Of a stretch of DNA of 64,000 bases, positions 25,949 to 40,810 are shown in pieces (within the stretch, counting starts at the first letter, position 1; each line of letters begins with the position of its first letter). The position numbers and the translations under genes are program-made. This DNA comes from Parus major. Lineage: Eukaryota > Chordata > Aves > Passeriformes > Paridae. The notes beneath the pieces were generated by a model. The model worked only from the letters and a program-made list of their open reading frames with translations, was not told where the DNA came from and did no database searches. The stretch lies in the NCBI RefSeq assembly GCF_001522545.3, contig NC_031774.1:17794296-17858295 (forward strand), in the 5' to 3' direction.

Positions 25949-27189
25949 TGTGTAAATTTCTTGGCTTAAGCAGTGTGAGATCAGCAAGAAGCGAGGAACT
26001 ATTCTGAAACCCAACAGGCAGTGCCCTCTGGAAATGTGTGTACACTGCAAAGTCATCAGTCATTCAGTTGTTGACTCAAAGTTATTCTGGTTTGCCAGCA
26101 TGCTTGTTCCCTGCTGAGTTACAGCCACAGATAACAAAAGTGAACTTTGCATTTTTCAGAGTGTAGTCTTTTTCCCAGACTTTATTTGTTGCTGTCTTTT
26201 GTGGTTTGGTTTTACTTTAGTTTGGCTTTGAATTTCTTTGGGGGTGTTCTATAGGTGGAGAAAGTAGTGCTTGAGGGGTCAATTTTGCCACAATTTCTCA
26301 AAATTATGTCTGAGGGGAACAGTAGCATTCATCTCTTGCACTGTGTTGTCCAGACAGGGATCAACATGGTTTGGATAAGGTTTAGTTAGTGCTGTTTTGG
26401 GATGTAGGTTTTTTGGGGTGGGCTCAGAGGGGTCTCTGGGTACAGATGGAACCATGTGGGGTGACTAAAAGTGTGAGAGGAAGTCAGAAATACAGCCTAT
26501 TTCTTGTGATATAGAGGGCAGTTGTTAAGTTGGGAAAAGTGATCTGCAAGTAACTGTAACTCCTGTTTTGGATGAATGGAATTGGCTAAGGTGAAAGAGG
26601 CCAAAAAACCACACCTCTAGCTGGGGTTTCTGATATTTAGTACAGCATCCCAAACCTCATCTGTACTGCATTAAAATGTGGCTGCAACTGGTTATCCTCT
26701 CACTGGTCTTGGAAAGGAGCTGTTTGCTTGTCTGATACAGTCTGTGCATTGTGTTTGTCTGCTTCACACAATCACCCTGCAGTCTGCACAGGGATTTTTA
26801 TAATTGGCTAAAGGATGTTGAAAAGTGTTTTAAGCTTATAATCATGTATTGAGTGCCTTAGGGGGAGGTATTGCCAGTTGGCCTCTGAGGAGTCCATGTT
26901 TAGTGAGAGGGAAAGAGGGGACAAATCTCTTGTGCTTGAGCTTGGCGTGTCCTCCTAAACCAATGCTGGCCTAATCCAGAAAGGCTGCCAGGTGCTTTGG
27001 AAGAGGTGACAGTCACTTTCTGGGGTTTTGTTTTGCTCTGCAGTTGCTGCAGTCAAGTGGAACCAAAGTGAGCTGTGATGGTAGGACTTGTAGTGAATTG
27101 ATGTGGTTGGGGATACAAAACATCCCTTTGCATAGGGGATGCATGTCAATGCAACAGCTTCTAGCTACTGGTGTGATCATTTGATCTTG

Positions 27190-27480
27190 CAAATATATGT
27201 AGTTCTTGGGTTGATTGAGATTAATATTAATATTTTATTTGTTGTAAAACTGAGATGTTAATTATAATAATAATGATAGTATTTATTTATAGCTATAATG
27301 CTATTACGTCTGCAGTTTTAAAATACAATGCAAGATGTTTATTCTTTGAGGGTGTTAATTATAATCGCAAAATTATTACTAAAGGTATGGCAAAAGACTC
27401 ATATATAAATGTTTAGTGTTTGTATTCATTGCTGTTATTCCTTACTAGTTTATTTGAAACAGTGTATGCATGCATTATTA
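27190..27480. other. AT-rich patch in intron 1
   Basis: A roughly 290-bp stretch is markedly AT-rich, with the palindromic ATTAATATTAAT near 27221, several TAAT/ATTA cores and TTAATTATAAT occurring twice (27259 and 27356 areas). It could be a matrix-attachment-like or homeodomain-binding region; nothing in it is coding. Confidence 0.5.
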
Positions 27481-29000
27481 CATGGGTAATTTATTCTCAG
27501 GGTTACTTCTTAGGTTGTAAAACAATGCTTCTTATAAACCCTGGACCTTGAAAAGGGACATAAGCTACACTCTTTCAAATGTGAAATACATTAATGATGA
27601 GTTTTTTTCCTCTTTCTTTGTGTGTAAAAAAACACTTCCTGAATCTCTGCCTATGACCTGTGAGCTTTTTAAAAGTGCACTTTGGCACCATGGGATGGGA
27701 GTGCAGGTTGGCAAACAGTGCTCTGAGGTGAGATACCTCTTGTGTCTTTGACAGAACCCAATTCACTTGCTGTAGGTTGAAGGATTTGGAGTTTAAAGGA
27801 AGTTCTTGCTGTCTGCTCTGGACAAAAAAAAATCTCTTGTGGGCAGAATATTTAATGTTTTCCCTTGCTTTCCCCCTTGCTCCCTGTTTTATCAACTGCA
27901 GCTTTCAACGGTTAATCTACAATATATACAAAGAATGACAGTAAGAGTGTGATAATGGCTGAGACAAACTTGTAAAAGTGCCTTGCAGTTTGGGAGAGTG
28001 GAAAAAATATTGGAAAGTGGCTTGGCTGAGCAGCACAAATTAGTATTGTTAATTCCCTGATGAGCACGTGGGGCTGCTTTCCTGAGCAGCTGATGCTGGT
28101 GTAGTGTGTTGCAAAGGCTGTGCTGGTATTGCACAGGTCATCTCCTCTCCTGTCCTGATTCTTTCAAATTTGGTAGAGTGCACTTGGAAGAAATGATAAG
28201 GAAAGAGCAAGGCCAGTCTGTGTTGTGCTTGCACAGTGTGTGATGGGAGAGGGGCCCTGGCAGAGCTGGTGCTGGCTGGACACTGGGCGTAGTCGCTGGT
28301 ACATAGGACTAGATGGGGCTGCTGAGCTGCCTTTCCCTGCCAGGACTTCTGTTGTCAGGTCAGATTTAGAAATACTTCCAGCTGCCAGGTGAGATGATGC
28401 AGGCTTGAATTTCTGGCTGCCCTGAGAAACCTGCTTGCACAAAATGAGCATGATGCTGTGCACACTTGCTCCAGGGAGAAAGCTCAAGAGGGGTGCATGA
28501 GCTGAGGTCAGCAGTACAAAGGCCCTACAATCATTTTGGGCTTCCCATCTCTCTGGGAGAGCAGATCTAAAAATGCTCCATCTATTTTCAACAGGTAAAA
28601 TAACTCTTTTTACTAGAGTAAATAGGCAGGAAGGAAACTCTTGAGTTCCTCAGGGAACTTGAAGGTATACTAGGAAAACTGAATTTGAGGCACTGCATTT
28701 TAGTATCAAGTTTTGTCTCCATCTTTGGCTCTTTGACAGTCCAGTGTGTACCTGTATATTGTATACCTTCTGAGGAGCTTGGGGTAGCTGCCTATATTTC
28801 ACCCCTTTTCAGACAGGGTGGTTTTTAAGCTAAAACTCTGTTGCCCTGTTTGGGGCTTTAGGATATAGCAGAAGGGAAAACTGGAAACAAAAGTTTAGTG
28901 GTACAACGCATAAAAATATTACAATCTGAGTCACAGCTAACAAACATTATTTGGGACTTTTTGGGGGGAGAAATAGCTATTAGATTCTTAAATTCACAAG

Positions 29001-29042
29001 CATGGTTGAAACTGGAGTTCTCATGGTTGAAACTGAGACTTC
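29001..29042. repeat. Tandem duplication, 21-bp unit
   Basis: Two adjacent copies begin CATGGTTGAAACTG (29001-29021 and 29022-29042) and diverge at their ends. No function is evident. Confidence 0.75.
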
Positions 29043-29385
29043 TAGCCTGGATGGCTAAATTAGGGTCTTACGCACATTACTGCGGACAGTTAGATGTTCT
29101 TCACTGTGGTATTTATACCATTCACACATGCTGCTCATTCTGTGTTGTGAACTGCCTTTGCAGTCATCGCATCCATCTCAGATGTCACACAAAGCTGAAT
29201 CTCAGCACTCTTTGAAGGCTGTCACATTTCTCTTCATAACTTCAGGATGGCGACTGAAGCTTGCTTTAATGATGAGCAAGAGGATTGCCCTTAAAAATTC
29301 CTTAGGGAAGAGGTTTATAGTAGGTCTGGTTCAGACTGAACTGTTTGGAGGCTCATGCAAAGCTCCAAAAACCTCAGAAGCAAGA

Positions 29386-29440
29386 GGATAAATCCAGATA
29401 GAAGCTACTAAAGAGGGTAAACCCAGGTAGAAGCTACTAA
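29386..29440. repeat. Imperfect direct repeat, 26-bp unit
   Basis: The 26-bp segment at 29386-29411 recurs at 29415-29440 with three changes. Both copies end in TAGAAGCTACTAA. This is probably a local duplication. Confidence 0.75.
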
Positions 29441-30207
29441 TCTCTGATGTCAGTGGGAGCTGTTCCAGTGCCTTGAGCGACAGAAGCCCCTCTATTGAGT
29501 CAAAGGCACATGGGTGTGTTAATAATGAAGGAAAGACATTATTGGTTGTTTTTTGTGGGGATAAGGCTACTTTTGGGTGTGGCTATTCTTCAGTAACAGC
29601 TGTGTCTGTGTAATGTCTTGTAAGACCCAAAATAGTGGGTTTTGCTTGTTTTCAATCAAAATTTCTCTGAGTTTTTTGTAATGACCAGTAAAACCAAAGA
29701 AGAAATCAACCTTGGTTACTTGGTTTTGACTGACTTGGTGTAAAGGTGGGCCCAGGACTATAGTTCCCCTTATTATCAGTGTGCTCAAACTGGTGAAAAC
29801 CCTTCTGCTGAGCCTGGGCACAAGATTAAGGGTGCCAGGATGAGTCCAAAGACATTGTATCTGTACTGCCACCTGCTACTGGGCTTTGAGAATGCCTTTG
29901 TACACAAGGCTATTGACTTAAGCTGTTCTCCACTGCGTTGTGAAGGAAGGAGAGCAAAGTACCTTTTCCAAAGAAAGAACCTCTCTGGGAAGTTGGGAAA
30001 GGTCTTTACTTCTCCTGCCTCTGAGCCCTTGCTTGTTTGTGATGTGTAATGATATTTTCCTGCCTTTTGTATGCTTTTATTTTCTATTCCTGCTCATTTG
30101 TTTTGTTTTGGTTTTTTTTTAATAGGTATATTGCAGTGGATCTGAAGTTGATATAAGAGAGAATTTCTTGTGGGAAGAGAAGCTTCCCTGTAAGGCCAGC
30201 CCTGAAG

Positions 30208-33793
<3,586 letters not shown>

Positions 33794-34446
33794 AGAGGTG
33801 GGGATAAATACTGGGCAAGAGATGGAAAGGAGATTCAAAGTCTGCCTGACTTGTTTTTCCTTTCTATCTGCCTATAACACAAACTGAAAGTGCTTCCAAA
33901 TTTACTTCTAGTGCAATTGAGGAGAAATGCCATGTACTGTATTAAGAAAAAATAATAATTTTTTATTCAACTGTGCAACAGGTTGCTGTAAAACTATAAA
34001 AAAAGGAATAATTTTTAACATTTTCATAATGCACAGTAGCTTTGGCCATTATAATTCATTTATAAACAAATCTAACAAGGTGTAAGTTGCCACCCTCTGA
34101 AAATGCTGTAGTGCTTTTCAGCTGTTTACAGTGCAGGCTGTGTTTTCATTTGTTTCATGTGTGTTCCTCTGAAAACAGAGCAAAGGATGCTGTCACCTTT
34201 TGTGAAGTGCTCCCAAATAGCCAGATGAGAAGTGTGGAGTACTGTTACAAGAGGGGACTTTTAATCTAGTGTGTGTCATATTTCAGTGTGCTTCTTGCTT
34301 ATGAAGAGATCTGTTTACAAGGTATTGTAAACTCTGTTTACTGCTAACCCAAGGTATCTTTTCACCACGGAGTGGATTACTGTGCCTCTGCACTTAAATG
34401 ATCTTATTTTTATATTCAGTTAATAAATGGGGCCCTGGAAGGGCAT
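33794..34446 (+). other. C11orf24: 3' UTR of C11orf24
   Basis: From the stop codon to the expected cleavage point after the AATAAA signal. It is AU-rich, with A/T runs around 33948-34030, and contains no supported open frame. Confidence 0.75.
34422..34427 (+). terminator. C11orf24: Poly(A) signal AATAAA
   Basis: A canonical AATAAA lies about 630 bp after the stop codon. A GU-rich stretch (TTGTGTTTCTTGTTTT) follows from about 34449, as expected for a downstream cleavage element. Cleavage would fall near 34440-34450. Confidence 0.8.
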
Positions 34447-36907
34447 ACCTTGTGTTTCTTGTTTTATTGCTGTCCCTGCCAGTTCAGAAGCAAGGAAATG
34501 AGCTTTTGGGGCTTAAGTAAATTAGCTCCACTTCAGTATTCTGAGTGTGGGGGCTTTGAAGACCTCGCTGAAAGCATGGACATGTCACAGAAGATACTCA
34601 TCGTCTTCCAGAGTAGTGCTTCTGTAATTTAAAACCATTATGCTGCCAGTCTTCCAGGTATGCAGACACACTTACTGCTTATTATCTTTCATGCTCAGAG
34701 CATCAGCCTCTGTTTTGGTTTTTCTTTTGCGTTTAGGACCAGCACAGAGTTGTTAGTATTTTGGAAACTTAATTGCACATGTAGTTGCAACTTGCCTCCC
34801 AAGATCTGCAGCTGAGAGAAAGTAGAAAACACTTGATTTTTCCGCAAATATCCTTCAGTGATTAACGTATCTTATTTGGATGACACATACATACCAATAG
34901 CAAAGTGTTGGATTGAGGAGTGTTGGGGGTTTTTTAACAATATTGATAGCTTGTCTCTCACTTTGGATTAGTTGGCTCTTCTTTAATCCAGCTTGCATGT
35001 AGTCTTGAATGAGAGTGATAATAAGCAAAGCTCAGAATTTGAGCTGCTGAGTTTCAGTTTGATTATTTATTCAAATTCTTGGGCTGTTTAGAATTTGGAG
35101 GGAGCCTTTTACCCTAGAGGAGCCTACTTTGTAGATGACTTCATTGTCAGCTGAGAGTGCTGTGAGAACAGCTGCAGAGAGCACAAGTACCAGCACAGCC
35201 AAGGGACTGTTTGGGCAAAATAGGCTGGAGAGATTTTCCTGAATCTTACCCAACACAAATTCTGAGGGTAAAACTCCAGCAAGTAGAGTGTGTTGAGGAG
35301 AGATTGCTTTGAAAGTGAGAACTTGGTTTTCAGCATCAGGATTGCATTTAGCAGTACTTTTTCATGGACCTCATCTGCATGCCAGTAGGCACTAGGTTAG
35401 AGCATCTCTCAGGGTAAAGGGGTAGTGTGGTCTGGGGAGTCTACCTCCTTGGAAAGTTTGAAGTATAAGAAGTATAAGGCACAAAATTTACTCCATGTTT
35501 CCTGGCAGGGATGGAGGGAGAGAGCAGAATTTTTGAGGGTCTCAGTTTTATTGTATTTTAAGTTACAATATGAAAATACATACTATTGATTGGTTTGCCC
35601 TGAGGAGAAGGGAACTGAATTACGATTTCTCCATCTTCCAGGAGCCACCTCTGTAGAGCATCTGTGCAAACAAGGTGCTGGGAACATCCCCCAGCACAGC
35701 TGGGGAGTTGCACCCTGTTGAGAATCTTGGGATTGTGTTGAGCTGTTAGCAGATATCTGGCAGATGCTGCTCTACATCCACCAAGTCCAGAGATGTATCT
35801 TTACATAGTGATTTCAGGTTTCACCTTAATTGCAGGTGAGTCAGTAACCACAGACCTAAGCATGTGGTCTTGAGCTCTGCTCCAGATACTGAGATAAGAG
35901 CTGTCTGCTGGCTCCCTGCCATCTCCCAAGTAGGGAGATGAGCTTTTCCTCAGACTCAGCTCACTTCTTTTCCTCATTTAGGCAGCTTGGATAAATGCAT
36001 TTTGATAGGACAAATCCAGGCAATAGTGCTCTTCCTTCCCTGTCTACATAGTGAATTCCTGCCTTTAGGAAATGCCTTTCTACATAAAGGATCAGTGTTG
36101 CAGCTCTTCTGCTGGTTCTCTGCTGTATTTTTGGGTTTTTTCTAAGTTGTCTGAGTCATTTCCACAAACATAAACTATGATCATCAGAATTATAATTGCT
36201 TATCCTGGAAATGGGGACATTTCTGATGAACTTTGCACTCACTGTGGCCTTTTCTTTTTTGTTTTCTGTGAATCTGTTCACAGAGCTGAAGTTGAACACC
36301 AGATTCTGTGGAGTGGAAATTTGTGAAGTTGCAGTGGTACTTATTTTCCTCTTTGAAGAGGTATTAGACTCTTACACTGGTTTCTTCAAGACACTAGGAA
36401 GGGAGGGGAGAGCAAAGTGACATTACTTAGAGGAATCTCTTGAGTTTTTTCTAAAACTTGAAGATTGGTATATTAAAAACAAAACCCTTCAGGGATAATT
36501 TACATGGGTATGATATAATTACAAGAGTTGGAATTGAGTTACAATTCTATTTACAAGAATCTTGGGGAGTTTCTCATGGACATAGTGAGAATATTACAAG
36601 TACATCATGGCTAAATGAAACCACCACTATAAAAATCTTTGTGGCTTTTTAGCAGGTCCTTACAGGAAGGTGAGTACTCATCAGAATCTTGATGCAGTTC
36701 CCACAGCCCTGGTATGTTTACATCCAGGTCTCCTCATCAGATACTGGCACAGCCTGTCTTTTTTGTTCTTATTTGAGTTACTGCACTTCCAGGTCTGAAT
36801 TACTTTCTCAACAGAAACTGAGCCTTGTAGTGTAAGGCTGAGCCACCAGAATGAGTCTTACCTCAGTGCATTTCTGCACACAAGGTGGAGATCCTTGTTT
36901 GCCATGG

Positions 36908-37184
36908 CATCATAGAATAGTTTGGATTAGAAGGAACCTGTAAAGGTTATCTAGTTTTAACCCTCCTGCTGTGGCAGGGACATCTTCAACTAGACCAGAT
37001 TGCTCAGAGCTGTGTCTAACCTGCCCATGGATGGGGATTTCCAGGGATGGGACAACCACCACCTCTCTGAGCAACTTGTTCAAGTGCTCTACCACCCTCA
37101 TGAAAAATTTCTTCTTTATATCTAGTCTGGATCTACCATTTTTAGTTTAAAACCATTATTGCTTGTCCTATCTCAATAGTGCTC
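36908..37184 (-). mobile_element. CR1 LINE, 3'-end copy
   Basis: The + strand begins CATCATAGAATAGTTTGGAT, then shows GTGGCAGGGACATC, ACTAGACCAGATTGCTCAGA, TGAGCAACTTGTTCAAGTGC, CTACCACCCTCATG and ATTGCTTGTCCTATCTC. This is the reverse complement of the CR1 3' region, so the copy is on the minus strand. It is truncated and non-coding, with about 280 bp remaining. Confidence 0.92.
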
Positions 37185-37811
37185 AAATTGCAGTGCCAGA
37201 TGAAGTAGATTTTTCTTTGTAGCCCAATGGTCTCACAGTAGCTCAGTTTAGGCATTTAAAAACAAACAAAAAGTGTCTAGCTACTTGTAAGCCTTGAAGA
37301 AGGAGAGAAGTGGGACCATGAAAGTTGGGTTGCATGTGCAGTTGTCTAAAGGGGTCTTCTGTAGTGGTGACTGGATCTGCAAATCTAAAGCAATTAGGAT
37401 TTCTTCTCTTCTGGCTCTCTGATGAGCTGGAGGTCACCAGCAGCAAACATCCACTTGGTTGTTTCTACCTCCATGCCTTTGTTTCTCTCTGGGCTAAAAT
37501 CATCCTCCTGGAATGGCTTCCCTTGTTTTGCTTTTGAGGCTGCAAATGGTGGCCCATCTACTGCATTTCACAGTGTCCTGCTGAAATAGTTAATAGCATG
37601 TTAAAGAAGAAAATGCGACATCTTTGGAAGTTTGCTTGCAGAATTCACAATATAACAATAGATTAGGTCCTACCAGGTTATCTAGAAGACATCTTCCAAG
37701 GAAGTGCCAAGAACAACATTCTGCTGCTGTGAAGCATATCTGATGCATATCGGGATTCAACCTGTTGTATGGCCTAAAACAGAAACATCCTGGAAATAAA
37801 TTTAGATTAGA

Positions 37812-37828
37812 TTAATTCTAAATGCCAC
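37812..37828 (+). repeat. 17-bp motif shared with 41680-41696
   Basis: TTAATTCTAAATGCCAC here and TTAATTCTAAACGCCAC at 41680-41696 differ at one base; both follow another TAAT/ATTA-rich segment. Whether they come from a shared old repeat or a shared binding site cannot be told from two copies. Confidence 0.6.
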
Positions 37829-38216
37829 CTCCCTTTTCTTTAATTACCTTGTACTAGAAGGACATTGCTCTAGACAGAAGAGAAAAAAGGAAGTAATGGA
37901 ATATTAAAACATTTAAAGGAATAATAGGAAAGAAGAACTTTGCAATTGCATATATGAGTTTGCAATATGCCATGTAGCGTGCAGAGAATTAAAGAGCGTA
38001 TGCAGAACTCTTAAGCAGTTTTGAAGCAGCTATTGCATGTAGTTGGAAAATGCTCAGGAAGGTCTGGAAATGGAGGTATCACGGAGTTGGTTTCTCTGGA
38101 TTTGTCTAGTGGCTGCTTATTTTTGGCATCAAAAAAGGAAACCTGAGCCCTTCTCTGCTGAAGCATTTCTGAAGGCTTTTTCCACTGTGGGTTCTCTGGT
38201 ATGCAGTAAAGGCAAG

Positions 38217-38340
38217 TGTCCTGAGTTCAGCTGGGCGAGAATTAATTTTCCTTGAAGTAACTGGTACAGTGCCGTGTTTTGATTTAGTATGACAAAAACA
38301 TTGACAATACTCTGATATTTTAGTTGTTGCAAGCCAGCAG
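38217..38340 (+). mobile_element. Solo fragment of an avian endogenous-retrovirus LTR
   Basis: The segment starts TGTCCTGAGTTCAGCTGGG and continues through GAGAATTAATTTTCC, TAACTGGTACAGTGCCGTGT, TTTGATTTAGTATGACAAAA and GATATTTTAGTTGTTGC. This matches, with scattered changes, the 5' part of an LTR family that is common in bird genomes and that I recognise from memory. Similarity is lost around 38335-38340, before the promoter and poly(A) part of such LTRs. No internal retroviral genes are nearby, so it is a truncated solo remnant. Confidence 0.7.
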
Positions 38341-40659
38341 CTGCTTGGTACTCAGTTGCCAGCTGGGGTTAAGCTGTGACAGCAAGTTCAGATTGCGACA
38401 TCTCCCCAACCAGGGCAACTCCAGCTGCCTCCTTTCCATGGCCTCCGAGTCTCATGAAACTTAATTTCCTTTGTTGTGCTTGGCTGAAGTTGGCCCGTGG
38501 GTTCAAAAGCAAATGCTTTCATCTTGCACAAAGTATGGGCTCGTAAGATTGTGCTTTTCTAGAAGAAACCAGGCTGAAGACCAGCAGAGCCTAGAGCTGT
38601 ATTGATTCCTGTCTGCTGGAAGGACTAGGTAGCTGAGGGTTAGGGATTACTTTGACTTTTTGGGCTTGCTGGATAGCTGGTTTTTGTGGGGAAACTGGTC
38701 TTCGCACTACAGCCTTGGGGTCGGTGTCCTTGTCGTTTCAGGTCCTTGGATCTCATCTTTTCGCGCTTCTGCTGGGCTGGGTGATGTGTTTAGAGCAGCC
38801 CTGCCTTGGCTGAGAAGTGCCAGCAGGTTGTGCTGCGGGGCTCCACAAGAGCTCGTCGGTTCAGCTTCCCTCTGGCAGGGAAATCCCAAAGGATCTGGGA
38901 AAAGTCTCCGCCTGTTCCGGGGCTTCCTGGTTAGCCTTGGGTGCTGTTCAACTTGTGCTTTGGCTGGAGTTATGTTTGTATTACGATGTTTGAAGGAGAC
39001 GTCCTTTGCAAGCACACAGAACTTGCCCAGCATCCTGCTGGTCCAAATTAAAAGGGCTAAAGCTGTCTGGACTGGATTGTACAATCTGTTTGAAAAAGCA
39101 AACAGCTTGTCTTTACCAAAAGTAGCTAAATTATTTTAACTCTTTCAAGCTGTGACAAGTGAAACCAATTACATTGTTTTTGAGGGTCGTGGATTTTATG
39201 CCGCTTGTTTCTTTTCTTAACTGCAGATGATGTAACCAAAGCTTGTGAGTGTGAATACTGTTACATCTTTTATATAACTCTCATAACATTGAGGAAGGGA
39301 AAAGAAAGGAGGGGGGGTTTATTCAGCTGGAAAAAGCTCACATTTTCACAAAAAGCTCTATCGTGGCTAGTTAGAACAAAAACAACCAAACAAGATTTAA
39401 CCCCATTCTAAAGATTAAATTAATCTCTACACTCAGATCTTGAGATTGCAGTCACTGCTGCAGATGAAAAAGCTGAAACCTTTTACTGGAGTCGAGGAGT
39501 GAGGCTACCTGCTGGCCCTGCACCCTTGTGGCATCAGACAGGACTATCCTTAGTCTGGTGTGGTACCTTGTGTGTGATCCAGGTGATGCCAGGGAGCAGA
39601 TGAGCCTGTAAAGTACCAGAAAAGAGAGTTTACTCAGGGAGGAAGCTTGGCTGATATTGGTGCAGAGGGCAGGACTGTTAGGGAGCATATTAAATCCTTG
39701 CTGATGACTTTTATCAGAACTAGGTGAAGCTTGTTATGTAGGGAGGTGCTAATATGGTTCTTCAATGGACACGGGGTAAATGTTGGAGGAACTGTGTATT
39801 TCTGACCAGCTCAGCTATGGGCACTTGCTGCTGCTAGAAGACAGCTCTAAGCTGATTTCTCCTGCATGCATCCTGGTGAGTATTCCCAACAGTGAGACAG
39901 CAGCAGCAGTGCTGTGTGTGCTACAGCCAGTGCCAACAAGTTCCAGGCAAAATGCTGTCTGATCTGCAGGAAAAATCTGGTTGTCCTATCTCATTCTCCT
40001 CATTGCTGGGTTAAAGTGTACTGCAAAGATGCTTAAGAGCTCAGGGAAAGTTGTTTTCAGCTCTTTTTCACGATTTACTGATTTTTACATATACCTACAT
40101 GTCTTCCATATTTAGACTGAAGTAGTATTGGGATAAAGATCTTCAGAACACTGTGAGCTTCGCTGCTAATGGCACCCTTAAGTGGGTCAGTTTTCAATGG
40201 AGATTTCCTTAGCTGGGGTTTAAATCCCCAGCATCTTGTAGAGGGTCAGGCAGGTTCCTGTGGCCCAGAACTGCCTTGGGAATTTTTGTGGAAAGTTTTA
40301 TACTTTTCATCCCACTTTAGTCTGCAAGGAGAAGCAGAGAGACTCTTCTGCAGGAAAGAGCAATCTCACACCAGCAGTTTGTGACACGCAGTGAGTGTCC
40401 CATTTGGGAGGAAATGGTGAGCCTCATGAATCACACACAGTCCTGGAGCCTGTTTATAGCCAAACATAAAACTTCTTCAAAAGATGATCTCACCTGTTGA
40501 AAATCATATCCATGTGAATCAATGCAGGAAGGGGAGCAGTGGCTGAAAGGGATGGAGGGCTCCACGTGGGCAGCAGATGCACATGGCTGGCAGCAGGACA
40601 CTCCACGGGGGTTTTTCCAGCTGTGAGCCTTGGTTCTGCCATCAGTGTGTGCAAGGTTT

Positions 40660-40810
40660 GGTAGAGTGTACTTTTTGTTGAATGTTTACAGTTTTGTTCA
40701 ACAGTGGGAAATGCTGGAAAATGTTAGAGCTGTCAAACCCTGTAATGATCTCCCAAGGGAAGGAGTAGCAACCCCACAGGAGTTCAAATCCTTACAGAAC
40801 AGGAAAAGTC
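40660..40810 (+). mobile_element. Weak LINE-like 3' remnant
   Basis: The stretch CCTGTAATGATCTCCCAAGG, GGAAGGAGTAGCAACCCCAC and AGGAGTTCAAATCC resembles the pre-terminal part of CR1-type 3' ends in + orientation (a clause about a lesion-free ...GAGGTGGT...CCCC...GTTCAAA pattern). It is too diverged to be sure, and the ends are guesses. Confidence 0.3.

Larger units (their letters stand above)
13861..30125 (+). other. C11orf24: Intron 1 of C11orf24
   Basis: A stretch of about 16 kb between the CpG-island donor and the acceptor before the first coding exon (a T-rich tract ending AATAG at 30125; a second AG at 30136 could also serve). No other coding exon was recognised. It contains an AP-1/ARE-type site at 14221, a perfect hairpin at 17288, a CR1 copy at 19.2-19.7 kb, an ATT microsatellite at 25.9 kb, an AT-rich patch at 27.2-27.5 kb and two small tandem duplications at 29.0 and 29.4 kb. 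Confidence 0.55.

Noticed and set aside
40782..40792. GTTCAAATCC resembling a tRNA B box
   Set aside because: No A box at the right distance and no cloverleaf could be drawn.
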